Assembly: GCA_001304875.1 (NCBI GenBank)
Contig: BBZO01000008.1
Span: 1 to 64,000 of the forward strand
DNA: 64,000 nt
DNA from: Clostridia bacterium UC5.1-2E3
GTDB lineage: Bacteria; Bacillota; Clostridia; Lachnospirales; Lachnospiraceae
Direction: 5' to 3'
Shown here: positions 1 through 9,577 of the stretch, in pieces
Numbering within the stretch: position 1 is the stretch's first letter
How the letters are laid out: the number at the start of each line of letters is the position of its first letter
Notes under the pieces: model-generated
The model's input: the letters and a program-made list of their open reading frames with translations, nothing else
Databases searched by the model: none
What the model was told of the DNA's origin: nothing
Made by a program: the position numbers and the translations under genes

Positions 1-870
1 GTAGCTGAAGATACCGGAAAACGCCAGGATCATGGTCGTCACGGAAAGGTCCTTCACGCTGCTCACCAGGCATTCTTTAAAGCGCTCAAGGTTCAGCTCC
101 TTATAGATGAACACACCAACAAACAGAGCGTAGAACACGGCGAATGCACCGGACTCGGACGGAGTCATGACGCCGAAACGGATGAACACGATCAGAAGGA
201 TCGGGAACATCAGCGCCCAGATACTCTCGATGCAGGCCTTTCCGATCTCCTTAGCGGATGATGGCTTCTCGTGATCCGGCTTGTAGCCGTAGTGGCGCGC
301 CGACCAGGAGGTGGCCGCCATCATCAGAATACACATGATGATTCCAGGAACAAATCCCGCAATAAACAGTCGTCCGATGGACACCTCGCCCACGGTTCCG
401 TAGAGGATCAGACCCATGGACGGCGGAATCGTCGCCACGATCAGTCCGGATAAGCAGTTTACAGCTGCCGCCCAGCCGGGCGCGTAGCCTCTCTTCGTCA
501 TCTCCGGCCCCAGGATACGGCACTCCATGGCCGCGTCCGCCACGGCGGAACCGGACACGCCTCCCATCAGCGTGGAAAGCACGACGGAAACCTGTCCGAC
601 GGAGCCGTACATGTGGCCCGTCAGAACATTGGCCAGCTTTACCAGCCGGGAAGTGATACCCGTGTTGTTCATCAGGTTACCCGCAAAGATAAACAGCGGA
701 ATCGCCAGCATGGTGAAGGACTGGGTCGTGGACAGCGAACGCTGTACCAGGATCGTCCACGGAATCTCCGGCCGCGTGAGGAAGAATGCGAAGCCCGAAA
801 TGGCGATGGCGAAGGCCACCGGCATTCCCAGGAACAAAATAACCAGGAAAAATCCTATTGCACTCAGCAC
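1..870 (-). CDS. dctM: TRAP transporter large permease DctM (partial, C-terminus off the window)
   Basis: This is the large membrane subunit of a TRAP transporter. With DctQ it forms the ion-gradient-driven permease that takes substrate from the binding protein DctP. About 290 residues read in one frame to the window edge. They are very hydrophobic and carry family-typical stretches: LAIPLFIFAGNLMNN near residue 55, GGVSGSAVADAA near 103, and IPPSMGLILYG near 148. I chose the GTG at 870 because the frame beginning at the ATG at 877 shows no resemblance to the family. The GTG overlaps the dctQ stop by 7 bases, indicating translational coupling. It is the last visible gene of the carboxylate cluster. 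The family is certain; the substrate is not known. Confidence 0.93.
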   Translation of the reverse strand, partial: MLSAIGFFLVILFLGMPVAFAIAISGFAFFLTRPEIPWTILVQRSLSTTQSFTMLAIPLFIFAGNLMNNTGITSRLVKLANVLTGHMYGSVGQVSVVLSTLMGGVSGSAVADAAMECRILGPEMTKRGYAPGWAAAVNCLSGLIVATIPPSMGLILYGTVGEVSIGRLFIAGFVPGIIMCILMMAATSWSARHYGYKPDHEKPSSAKEIGKACIESIWALMFPILLIVFIRFGVMTPSESGAFAVFYALFVGVFIYKELNLERFKECLVSSVKDLSVTTMILAFSGIFSY

Positions 871-1352
871 GTCTCATCCCCCCATCCCGCCACCGGCGTT
901 TTAATGTCTTTTATCATTTTGCCAATCATCGTAAAAATAAGCAGCATGGATCCCACCGGCACAGCCAGCGTGCACCACGCATAGCTCAGCTTCATCGTCT
1001 GGAATGTTCTGTACCAGCTCTGGGATACCAAAAGGAATCCATAGACAATGAGGATCAGCAGAAACAGGATCATGGCCACGTCAAATATCAGCGCCAGACC
1101 CTTACGGATCGTTTTGGGCAACCATTTTTCCAACATGTCAATGCGAATCAGATTTCCGGTTTTGGCCACGATATCCGCCCCGATGAACGTGAGCCAGGCA
1201 AACGCCAGAAGCGCGATATCCTGCGCCCAGTTGATCGGCATTCCCACGGTTCTGGCCAAGGCCGAGAAAAATACCAGCCCGGAAATCATGATCAGCATTC
1301 CTCCGGCCAGCACTTCCTCGACCCGCAAAATGAATGATGAAATCTTTTTCAT
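864..1352 (-). CDS. dctQ: TRAP transporter small permease DctQ
   Basis: Small membrane subunit of the TRAP transporter, 162 residues, which is a normal length. Four hydrophobic segments are visible, roughly at residues 14-36, 45-63, 85-108 and 128-148, matching the four-helix DctQ fold. The conserved tryptophan and acidic region after helix 1 reads NWAQDIALLAFAWLTF. It is intact and sits between dctP (30 bases upstream) and dctM (7-base overlap). It links the binding protein to the DctM channel. The substrate is inferred only from the cluster to be a carboxylate. Confidence 0.93.
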   Translation of the reverse strand: MKKISSFILRVEEVLAGGMLIMISGLVFFSALARTVGMPINWAQDIALLAFAWLTFIGADIVAKTGNLIRIDMLEKWLPKTIRKGLALIFDVAMILFLLILIVYGFLLVSQSWYRTFQTMKLSYAWCTLAVPVGSMLLIFTMIGKMIKDIKTPVAGWGDETC

Positions 1353-1382
1353 ATTTCCAAACCTTTCTCAACGGTACAAAAC

Positions 1383-2439
1383 TTATTCTGTCTTTCCAAT
1401 TTCCGCATAGATCTGGTCGCGAAGCTCTGATAACCCCATCTTCTCATACACCGGCTCCACTGCTTCCTTGAAAGGAGTAATGTCCGGCTCTATAATGGTC
1501 ATGCCTGCAGCCTTCATCTGTTCCTCAGCCTCGTCGGCCTCTTTCATAACGTCGGCAGCCGTCTCCTTGCCGATTTCCTGTGCGGTTTCCACCAGCATGG
1601 TCTGAAGGTCTGCCGGAAGCGTGTCAAACCATGACTTTCCACAGATCAGCGCCTGCATCAGCTGGAAATGGCCCGTCTTGGACTGGGTATTGCATACTTC
1701 ATAGATCTTGGACGGGAAAGTAGAGGTATTCTGGGCCTCACAGCCGTCGATGGCCTTGGACTGGATGCCGTTATACACCTCGCCCCAGACATGGAGATCG
1801 GGGTTGCACCCATGGCACTCAGAGACTCTGTGCAGACCTCCTGTCCGATGGTGCGGATCCGCTGTCCTTTCAAGTCTTCGGGCGCATGAATTTCTTTGTT
1901 GGTCATAAAATGTCTCGGCCCGTCGTAGAACGTGAATGAGAGCACCTTCACCCCATGCTTTTCCTCCAGCTCCTTCTCCCAGTTCTTAAACGTCTCCGTC
2001 TGTGTGACCGCATAGCCCTCGTCATAATCGTCCACGAAATAAGCCATCATAAAAATAGAGAAATCGCTCACATACTGGCCGAGACGGGCCGCGTCAGTGT
2101 TGACAGCCACGTTCACGCCTGGATCGCCTGCTCGATCACATCCTCGTCCGCTCCCAGCTGGCCGGCGGGAAATACCTGGAGATTAAGACGGCCTCCCGAC
2201 TTTTCGTTGACCGCGTCTGCCAGCTTCTGGTAGTTCCTGGTGATCAGCGCCTGCTCGGTCTGGGACGTATGAATTTTCAGATCGTACACGGTGTCGTCTG
2301 TCCCAGATGCGCTGTCCCCGCCATCCTGGCTGTCAGCCGCCGCTGTGGTCTGGGTATTTCCCATCCCCGGCATACCGCTGCATCCCGCCGTCGCCAACAT
2401 CACTGCCGCCATAAGTGTCGCCAAAAGTTTTTTTCTCAT
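1383..2439 (-). CDS. dctP: TRAP substrate-binding lipoprotein DctP (two frameshifts)
   Basis: Extracytoplasmic solute receptor of the first TRAP system. It starts with a lipoprotein signal (MRKKLLATLMAAVMLATAGCSG, cleavage before the Cys near residue 20). The mature part has DctP features such as VFPAGQLGADEDVIEQ, EIHAPEDLKGQRIR, the pocket-lining EVYNGIQSKAIDG, and a helical C-terminus. The reading frame changes near 2117 and again near 1790. At each point one base appears to be missing (a G before GCGTGAAC; a C in ATGTCCTGG), and the joined product is about 350 residues, normal for the family. I read these as sequence errors rather than decay, because the dctQ and dctM partners are intact. 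Followed by dctQM. Confidence 0.88.
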
Positions 2440-2456
2440 TGTTTGTTACCTCCCTG

Positions 2457-4105
2457 CTACATCATCTTTTTTACAGTTATCGGATGGCTGTACGCCTCAT
2501 CCTTCACGGGGTAATCCCGCCTCTGGTGCGAACCCCGGCTCTCCTTTCTCAACCGTGCGCTGTCAGCCATAATTCCCACGGTTGTAAGCATGTGATAGAC
2601 CGTGATGTTGTCCGCATTCAGTCCGCCTTCCGGAGCCGTCTCTATCTCCTTTTTAAGCTCCGCCGTCAGCGCAGAAAGCTCAAGAAGTCCTTCCTCCTCG
2701 CGATCCACCATCAGATGCTTCTGGCCGCAGCCCTCACCCTTTTTCTGATCTCCGCCAGGTCTGCTTTCTTGTAAAGCAGCTTCTCCATCTCCTCCTCTCC
2801 TCTGTTTTTTCCCGCTTTCCCTGCATGTATGAATGCATATTCCGCGGCCTTCGTACCGGCAATCCTGCCGTACACCTGGCATGTAACCATCATATTTCCG
2901 CCCAGACGGTCTGCACCATGGGGACCTCCGGCGCACTCGCCCGCCGCAAAAAGTCCCTCCACCGACGACATGGCATTCTCATCGATGTGAATGCCTCCGT
3001 TCACCGCATGGGCAAATAAAGCTACCTCCACCTTTTCCTTCAGAAGATCCACGTCCTTCTCCGCATGTATTCCCTGGCAATCGGCCACATATGATGGATT
3101 CCGCAGTCATCCTCCAGAGAACTTACGTACTCGTCCGTCATATGAGTGAGGTCAATCAGAACGCCTCCGTGCTCTGTCCCTTTTCCCTGATTGATCGCAC
3201 GCTGTACGGCAATCTCCAGGTACTGGGAACAGTCGCTGCTGGAAAACGGAAAATGTTTTCTGTGCTCATGCATCACATCCTGTTCCGTCAGCCCGTCCGG
3301 AAGCACACCTTCAAAAATGTCATTTCCTTCCCTGTCTGTAAGTCTGGGCATTCCCTCCCATATGTATCCGTTAAAAATATTTTCTTCCGGCCAGGAGAAT
3401 CCCATCCCGATCTGCATAAATTCCATGTTGACTAACTCCGCCCCTATATCATAGGCCATGGCGTAGCCGTCGCCCGTCACATCCGCCGGATTCATATTCC
3501 TTTTAAACGCCTGTCCGCTGCCACCTGTAGCCAGGACCACCGCTCCCGCCTGTATCTCCAGAAGCTCCCCCTTCTGACAGGCGACAGCTCCGCCTGCACG
3601 GCCGTCGGTTTTCAGCAGATAGAGCACGTTCAGATCATCCATCACCGTGATCCGGTCATTTCTCATTTCGATCTGCTTTTTCATGGCGGCAATAATCGGT
3701 TCCCCGTGCCCCTTGATCACATGCGTGCGGGGACTGTTGGAAAAACAGCTTTTAAAGATATAGTAATCATCTCCCTCATGATCAAACGACACGCCCCATT
3801 CTTCCAGCTGGCGGATGGTGTCCGGGGCATTGGCCGCCGTGATTGCCGCCAGTGCAGGATCCGCAGTTCCCTGGGCAGCTGCCATGATGTCATGAAAATG
3901 CTTTCTTATATCGCCCGGGATGCGTACATCTCCGCATTGTACCCCGCCATCTCGCGATGGGATACGCCGTCGCTCCTGCCGTTCCCAGCCGCAGCTTGCT
4001 GGCCAGAATCACTTCTGCCCCGCAGTCTGCCGCCGCAATCGCCGCGCGCATGCCGGCTCCGCCTCCGCCCACAACCAGAACGTCTGTGCGCACTACTTTC
4101 CTCAT
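2457..4105 (-). CDS. FAD-dependent fumarate-reductase/succinate-dehydrogenase-type flavoprotein (several frameshifts)
   Basis: FAD-binding dehydrogenase of the fumarate reductase / AprA / NadB superfamily. The N-terminus has the dinucleotide fold VLVVGGGGAGMRAAIAA. Downstream are the family elements GAVVLATGGSGQAFKRN, NMEFMQIGMGFSWPEEN and the late GLFAAGECAGGPHGADRLGGN, followed by a helical C-terminal domain like that of succinate dehydrogenase flavoproteins. There is no signal peptide and no FMN domain, so it should be cytoplasmic. Total length is about 545 residues. The frame breaks near 3955, 3912, 3075 and 2750, so the product is only readable piecewise. It overlaps the enoyl-CoA hydratase stop by 4 bases (ATGA). 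In this cluster it probably reduces or oxidises a carbon-carbon double bond of the imported acid or its CoA ester; the substrate is inference. Confidence 0.82.
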
Positions 4106-4895
4106 AATCTGCCGCCCTTTCCAAACTCTGGCGTTCTCTTATGAATGAACGCGTCTACTCCCTCGGCACAATCGGCGGTCTGGAATACACGCCTGCTAAA
4201 CTCCAGATTCGGCCGGAAATTCTCAGCCGTCGTTTTCTGCCAGAGTTCTCTCACACCTTTTTTTATTAGCCGGATGGCCTCCACTGGTTTTTCGGCAATC
4301 ACACCGGCCAGCTCCAGGGCTGCCTTTTTTGTCTCTCCGGCGGGAGCCAGATGATTCACCAGCCCGATCTCCAGCGCCTCCCCGGCATCCATGATTCTGC
4401 CGTATAGAGAAGCTCATATGCCCGGGAAATTCCCACATAGCGCGCCAGGCGGTACAGCCCGCCGCTTCCCGGGAACACGCCCAGATTGATCTCCGGGAGC
4501 CCGATTCTTCCGGTTTCGCTCATAATCCTTATATCTGCGGCCATGGCAATCTCACAGCCGCCTCCCAGCGTATTTCCCTCCATCGCTGCGATGACCGGCT
4601 TCTCCAGAAGCTCGATCGCATCAATAGCAAGATTTTCATTCAGAAGCTTTTTGCCGATCACGTCATCCCACACCTGCGGAAATTCCTTGATATCCGCGCC
4701 GACACAAAACGCTTTTTCCCCCGAGCCGCCAAGCACAATCACCCGGACGTCTTCATCCTCTTCCAGCTTGTGCAGTGTATCCCGCATCTCGGCGCTCAGT
4801 TCCAGCGTGAGAATATTTAAAGGGGGATTGTTCAGTGTGACGAGCGCCACATGGTTTTCTATCTCCACCAGGAGCAATTTATTGGTATAGTCCAT
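4102..4895 (-). CDS. Enoyl-CoA hydratase/isomerase family protein (one frameshift)
   Basis: Crotonase-fold enzyme of about 263 residues acting on acyl-CoA thioesters. The oxyanion-hole region reads FCVGADIKEF and the second one EGNTLGGGCEIAMAADIRI. The two acidic residues used for hydration are present: the Glu in GGGCE and the Glu in LPEINLGVFPGSGG. The frame shifts near 4392 and the C-terminal third continues with EIGLVNHLAP and FSRRVFQTADCAEGVDAF, both family-typical. It lies between the CaiB-like transferase (12 bases upstream) and the flavoprotein (4-base overlap). The pairing with CaiB resembles CaiD with CaiB in carnitine metabolism, but the substrate cannot be named. Confidence 0.87.
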
Positions 4896-4907
4896 TTTCC
4901 TTCTCCT

Positions 4908-6089
4908 TTAATTTTCCCAGTTGACGATTCCCTTTTCCTTATATTCCTTAAGTGTTTCATCCGAATAGCCGTATCTCCTTAAAATTTCGCAGGTACTCTC
5001 CCCCAGCTTCGGAGGGAGTTTCCGGATCCCTATATTTTTTCCGTCGTATTTATTGGCATGTCCTACCACACGCACATCGCCGGCCTCCGGGTGGTGCATG
5101 GTCAGGATATTGCGGTTGTATTTCACCTGCTCATCCTCCAGTACCGCATCGTACTCATTCACCGGCGCATACCAGATTCCCAGGCTCTCGAACAGCTCCA
5201 TCCATTCCTCTGTCGTCCGCTTCTTCATCTCCTCCGACACAATCCGGTCAAATTCAATGCGCCGGTTCATCTGATCTTCCGCCGTATATCCGTCCATACA
5301 TCTGGGTGTGAAAATCTCCTTAAGTTTTTCCACTGGCGTCATTCCCAGGGTAATATGCCCGTTCTGTGTCCTGTATATACCATAAGGGGACGAGTGCAGG
5401 CGGGTGCTCAATCCCGTGTGCGGGCGCTCCGTGAACCTTCCTCCGTTCATATAGTATCCCAGCGCTTCCTGCTGAAGATCCAGTGCTGCGCTCAACAAAC
5501 TGGCTTCGATCTTATGGCCTTTTCCCGTCCGTTCCCGGTCATACAGCGACGCTATGATCCCCAGCGCCGCCAGAATAGCTCCATGCTGGTCCACCACCGG
5601 CGTCCCCACCGGCGACGGAATTTCCTCGGAAGCCCCGGTGAGCGCCGCCAGTCCGCTCATGCCCTGGATCAGAAGATCCTGTCCCGGCTTGTTGACATAC
5701 GGTCCAGAAGATCCGTACCCAGAGCAGGAACAATAAATGATCCTGGGATTGATTTTCTTAAGCTCCTCGTACCCCAGTCCCAGCTTATCCATGACGCCGG
5801 CACGGAAATTCTCAATCACCACGTCGTATTCTTTCACCAGATCATATATGATCTGTTTCCCCTCCGCGCTCTTTAAATTCACGGAGATTGCCGTCTGGTT
5901 CCGGTTCGCCAGAAGAAAAAACATGCTGACGCCCCCCGGATATGTGTTGCACCCGGACCAGGAACGCTCATACGCTCCTTTTACAGACTCCACCTTCACC
6001 ACCTCGGCCCCCAGATCCGCCAGAACCTGCGCGGCCGACGGTCCCTGCATATAATGGGTAAAGCTAAGTACCTTCGCTCCTTCTAACAC
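4908..6089 (-). CDS. CaiB/BaiF-family (type III) CoA-transferase
   Basis: Intact 393-residue member of the type III CoA-transferase family, which moves CoA between carboxylic acids through an aspartyl-CoA thioester. The N-terminus reads VLEGAKVLSFTHYMQGPSAAQVLADLGAEVVKVE, split here as the typical start plus DLGAEVVKVE. The later signature KPGQDLLIQGMSGL contains the Asp expected to be catalytic. I use the GTG at 6089 because a GGGAGGAGG ribosome site lies just upstream and the protein then begins exactly where the family does. It is the first gene after the double LacI-type operator and a strong promoter, so it heads the structural operon running through dctM. Confidence 0.92.
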   Translation of the reverse strand: MLEGAKVLSFTHYMQGPSAAQVLADLGAEVVKVESVKGAYERSWSGCNTYPGGVSMFFLLANRNQTAISVNLKSAEGKQIIYDLVKEYDVVIENFRAGVMDKLGLGYEELKKINPRIIYCSCSGYGSSGPYVNKPGQDLLIQGMSGLAALTGASEEIPSPVGTPVVDQHGAILAALGIIASLYDRERTGKGHKIEASLLSAALDLQQEALGYYMNGGRFTERPHTGLSTRLHSSPYGIYRTQNGHITLGMTPVEKLKEIFTPRCMDGYTAEDQMNRRIEFDRIVSEEMKKRTTEEWMELFESLGIWYAPVNEYDAVLEDEQVKYNRNILTMHHPEAGDVRVVGHANKYDGKNIGIRKLPPKLGESTCEILRRYGYSDETLKEYKEKGIVNWEN

Positions 6090-6126
6090 TTGTAAACCTC
6101 CTCCCGTTTTTATGGATGTCAAAATA

Positions 6127-6171
6127 TGTAAACGTTTATATATCGTATATTAAAAAGTATAAACGTTTACA
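6127..6171 (-). promoter_or_regulatory. Tandem LacI-family operators upstream of caiB-like gene
   Basis: Two nearly identical 14-bp palindromic boxes lie at 6127-6140 (TGTAAACGTTTATA) and 6158-6171 (TATAAACGTTTACA). Their centres are 31 bp apart, about three helical turns on the same face. The central CG within AAACGTTT is typical of LacI/GalR-family operators. The upstream box lies inside the promoter spacer and the other just after the start region, so binding should block transcription. A third, weaker copy is at the repressor gene itself (8805-8818). Confidence 0.8.
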
Positions 6172-6184
6172 TATCCAAAATCAA
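6156..6184 (-). promoter_or_regulatory. Sigma-A-type promoter of the carboxylate operon
   Basis: On the minus strand TTGATT (6179-6184), a 17-bp spacer and TATACT (6156-6161) form a near-consensus vegetative promoter. The operator box at 6158-6171 overlaps the -10 and spacer. The stretch 6185-6234 between it and the preceding gene is AT-rich and shows nothing else. Confidence 0.72.
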
Positions 6185-6234
6185 TCGAAAATATGACTAA
6201 TTTTTTACTCATATTTGGTAAATCAATACAAATT

Positions 6235-7783
6235 TCAGTCATCTTTAAACAGCTCCTCATCCATGGTTTTAAGCGCGGGGGAAATCTCTGGGACAAACTC
6301 CATCTGATCGAAAATATCCTTTTTAAGCTCCACCCCCGGAGCAATCTCTGTCAGAACAATCTTTCCGTTCTCCAGCCGGAACACGGCACGCTCCGTCACA
6401 AAGACAACCTCCTGCCCGGCCTGCGAAGCATAGACTCCGCTGAAGCTGATCTGCTCCACCTGCTCCCGGAGCTTTTTATATGCGCCCTCCCGCAGGATCT
6501 CCAGCTTTCCGCCGCCGCAGCGCTCCACCAGTCCCGATGCGGTAAAGGTTCCGGTAAACACCAGCTTTCTGGCGTTCTGGGAGATATTGATAAACCCGCC
6601 CACACCGTTGATCTTCCCGTTGAATTTACTCACATTTACATTTCCCTGCCGGTCAAATTCCGCGAAAGATAAGACAGCGACATCCAGACCTCCTCCGTCG
6701 TACCAGTCAAACTGGTTGGTCTCGCAGAGGATCGCCTGCGGGTTAAACGCGATTCCAAAGTCCGTTCCCGTCGCGGGCACGCCGCCGATAATTCCCTGCT
6801 CCAGTGAGAGAATCACCTGTTCTTCCTTTCCGCACTCATACAGCACATTTCCCACTCCAGCGGGCACGCCAAATCCCAGGTTGACGACGTTGCCTTCTTT
6901 AAGCTCCGCTGCTGCTCTCCTGGCCATGACCTTCCGCGCATCCAGAGGCATGGGCGCACACTGCGTTCTCTCTCCCACCGCACGGCCGGACATGAAATCA
7001 CTGTGCTCCGTCTTCACCGACATCCGCTGTCCGGGATCGACGACAATCCCATCGATCAGCACGCCGGGAACAATCACCTGGTACGGACGGATCTGTCCCC
7101 TTTCCACCAGCCGCTTCACCTGGCAGAGAACGATTCCCCCGTTATTTTTCACTGCCTGCGCCTGTGACAGAGCTTCCGTCACCAGCCCCTCATCCACGAA
7201 AGAAACATTTCCGTCCTCATCGGCTTCGGACGCTCTGAAGATAGCCACATCCGGCCTCACGCTTTTGTAGTGAATATATGTTTCACCGTCCACGCAGACC
7301 TTTTCCGAAAGTGCATCCGCCGACCTGCGGTTAAGTCTCCCTCCCTCAATCTCAGGATCCACAAAGGTTCCCAAACCAATCTTCGTGAAAAGTCCCGGAC
7401 GTCTGGCTGCTGCTTCCCTGACAAGCTGGGTCATCACCCCCTGCGGAAGTACATAGGCCTCAATCTCCTCGTCCGCCGCCAGCTTCTGCATATTGACAGA
7501 CCAGACCCAGTGACTACCGATCACACGGCGCACCATCCCCGGTGGGCAAAATGATCGGGGCCTCCCCCATCTTGTCTCCCATTCCGGCGCTGTGATACAG
7601 GACAAGCCCGGACGGCGCCCCCTCGCAAAGGAAACGTGCCTCGATACAGCCCAACAGGTAATCTGGATCGTTGATCCCGCCTCCTCCGCCGGACAGCCAG
7701 ACCACAGCCCCGTTCCTTATGAGCCCTGCCGCCTCCTCGCCTGTCATGACTTTTCTTTGTACATGTGTCTTCCTGTTGTTCAT
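6235..7783 (-). CDS. Acyl-CoA:acetate / propionate CoA-transferase (type I, one frameshift)
   Basis: Fused alpha-beta type I CoA-transferase of about 515 residues, of the Pct / acetate-3-ketoacid CoA-transferase family. The alpha half has the glycine-rich GAVVWLSGGGGG and DPEIEGGRLN. The beta half has NLGFGVPAGVGNVL and then SLEQGIIGGVPATG, where the Glu is the expected catalytic residue that forms the glutamyl-CoA intermediate. The frame changes near 7540; both sides belong to one protein. Its ATG overlaps the repressor stop by 4 bases, so it is co-transcribed with lacI. The likely role is to load CoA onto the imported acid from acetyl-CoA or another donor. Having both type I and type III transferases in one cluster is unusual. 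Confidence 0.88.
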
Positions 7784-8773
7784 TTTCTCGCCACTGATTC
7801 CCTAAACAGCATCTTTCCCTCCAGCACCGGCATATGAATCATTTCTCCCGTCCGGATGTACGTGTCGATGTACTCCACTGCCAGCTGTGCCAGCCGCTCG
7901 GTCGGCATCTCACAGGTGGTCAGATGAGGCGCGATGACATCCGCCATCAATGAGTTATCGAAGCCGACAATGGACAGCTGCTCCGGAATACTGAGCTTTA
8001 AATCGTACGCAACCTTATACATGCCGTAGGCAAGCATATCGTCGCTGGCGAAAAATGCCCCGGGTCTTTCCTCCTTTCTCAAATGTTTTTCTATGATCTG
8101 ATACGATTTTTCTGAGTCCTCGATGTCAAACAGAACCAGGTTCTCGTCAAACTCCAGGCCGTGAGCGAAAATCGCATCCTTCATCCCCTCGTAGCGCTCC
8201 CTGTAAATCATGTTGTCGAAGCTTCTGAACAGCCCTCCGATCTTTTTATGCCCCATCTCAATCAGATAGCTGACTGCGGCGGCCGCCGCCGCCCGGTTAT
8301 TGACGCGGAGGCATCTCTCCAGATCGTCCTCATAGGTTCTGTTCAGATAAATATAAGGAATATTATACGATTTAAGCTTCTTAATATGCGCGTTCTCGTT
8401 GGAGCATGTGGTGATCATCACGCCGCTGACCTTCTGGCTGCACAGCTTTTCTATCATTTTCTTTTCCTTTTCCAGACTGTAATCTGTGCTGCACAGGAGC
8501 ATCATATACCTTTTCATCCGCGTAGCTCTGCACGCAGGTCGCCAGCTTGGGATAGTACACATTTCGGATGCCGGGCACCACCAGCGCAATAATGTTGGTT
8601 CTCCCGGTTTTTAAGCCCACCGCCGTTTTGTTCGGCGTGTACTGAAGCTCCTCCACCGCCTTCATCACACGATCATAGGTCTCCTGCCCTATGTACCCCT
8701 TTCCGGCAATGGCACGGGACACCGTGCACACGGAGACTCCCGCCATTTTTGCCACATCTTTGATTGTTGCCAT
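7780..8773 (-). CDS. LacI-family transcriptional repressor (one frameshift)
   Basis: DNA-binding regulator of about 330 residues. The N-terminal helix-turn-helix reads TIKDVAKMAGVSVCTVSRAI, followed by the hinge ELQYTPNKTAVGLKTGRT. The ligand domain continues with NIIALVVPGIRNVYYPKLA, then GAFFASDDMLAYGMYK and LSIVGFDNSLMADVIAPHLTT. The frame breaks near 8515, where a base is missing in GATGAAAAGG. It is the first gene of the cluster and overlaps the CoA-transferase start by 4 bases. Matching operators at its own -10 and ahead of the caiB-like gene point to autoregulation plus local control; the inducer is probably the imported acid or its CoA ester. Confidence 0.9.
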
Positions 8774-8804
8774 GTTTTTTCCCTCTTTTATTCAAAATCC
8801 ACTA

Positions 8805-8840
8805 TATAAACGATTATATCATGGGATCTGGCGAATGAAA
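8805..8840 (-). promoter_or_regulatory. lacI promoter with overlapping autoregulatory operator
   Basis: On the minus strand the sequence TATAATCGTTTATA (8805-8818) contains a perfect -10 hexamer and at the same time matches the operator boxes at 6127 and 6158. The -35 about 17 bp upstream is weak (TTTTCA). Binding there would repress the repressor gene. Confidence 0.6.
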
Positions 8841-8860
8841 AGCTGCTGTTTCCCACTTTT

Positions 8861-8924
8861 TCTAACATATCTTGCCTCCCAATCATCTGGACAGAACCCA
8901 TTTTTCATGGTACGATATGTTAGA
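8861..8924. repeat. 11-bp perfect inverted repeat in the intergenic region
   Basis: TCTAACATATC at 8861-8871 and its exact complement GATATGTTAGA at 8914-8924 are separated by 42 bases. The spacer is not a hairpin-terminator loop and no T-tract follows. The pair lies between the divergent lacI gene and the small membrane-protein gene at 8990, so it may be a two-site operator for an unknown regulator. Confidence 0.4.
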
Positions 8925-8989
8925 CGTCCCGCCGCATTTCCGACCAGTTTTCGGGCGCGGGCGCTTGAACGAAAGGATATATTTAGTGT

Positions 8990-9391
8990 ATGGAACAGAC
9001 AAATGATTTTTACGATTTTCCGCCCAAATCGAAAAAGGAACGGGGACCGAAGGAGCCAAACACCATGGCCACCGTCGCCATGCTTCTGGGACTTTTAGGC
9101 GTGATGCTCTCCTGCAGCTGTTCCCTGTTTCCGGGGGCCATCGGCTCCGGCGTAGCGGCCATCGCGACGGCGGTACTGTCGAAGAAGGGAAAGCCGTTCC
9201 GGGGAACTGCCATTCTGGGCATTCTTTTCGGCGTGATCGCCATTCTCGCGGGTGTCGTCGAGTTTGCTTATCTGGTGATGCTGACCACCGCCATGAAAAA
9301 TCCGGACTATGCGCCGTTTTTCAACCAGGTGTTTGAGCAGATGGAACAGATGGGATATTTTGATATGCTTCCCGAGAGTGTCCGGCCGTAG
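8990..9391 (+). CDS. Small membrane protein of unknown function (DUF4190-like)
   Basis: A 133-residue protein with a charged N-terminus (PPKSKKERGPKEPN) followed by two hydrophobic segments at about residues 25-62 and 72-101. The glycine/alanine-rich first pair resembles the DUF4190 layout common in Firmicutes, but I cannot assign a function. An AAAGGA site lies upstream of the ATG. It is monocistronic, transcribed away from the lacI cluster and closed by a strong terminator. Confidence 0.65.
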   Translation: MEQTNDFYDFPPKSKKERGPKEPNTMATVAMLLGLLGVMLSCSCSLFPGAIGSGVAAIATAVLSKKGKPFRGTAILGILFGVIAILAGVVEFAYLVMLTTAMKNPDYAPFFNQVFEQMEQMGYFDMLPESVRP

Positions 9392-9457
9392 AGCTGCCGG
9401 CGGGCGGCGCAGGTTCTGCACATGTATCGCAGAGGATGCCTTTTCATGATCATAACA

Positions 9458-9522
9458 GGCCGGCGTGCCGGACAGACATCGATTCTCTGAATCCTTGTCC
9501 ATCCGGCACGCCGGCCCGTTTT
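9458..9522 (+). terminator. Rho-independent terminator after the small membrane-protein gene
   Basis: A long GC-rich stem pairs GGCCGGCGTGCCGGA (from 9459) with TCCGGCACGCCGGCC (ending 9516) and is followed by GTTTTTTATT. It faces the convergent flavodoxin-ferredoxin gene that ends at 9578. Confidence 0.85.
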
Positions 9523-9577
9523 TTATTCGCTTGTTATGTTTCTTACAACGTTTTGGTTCCTAACAATGCTTTGATTT

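Noticed and set aside
677-877. Minus-strand frame starting at the ATG at 877, ahead of dctM
   Set aside because: It is out of frame with the clear DctM sequence; the GTG at 870 is the real start.
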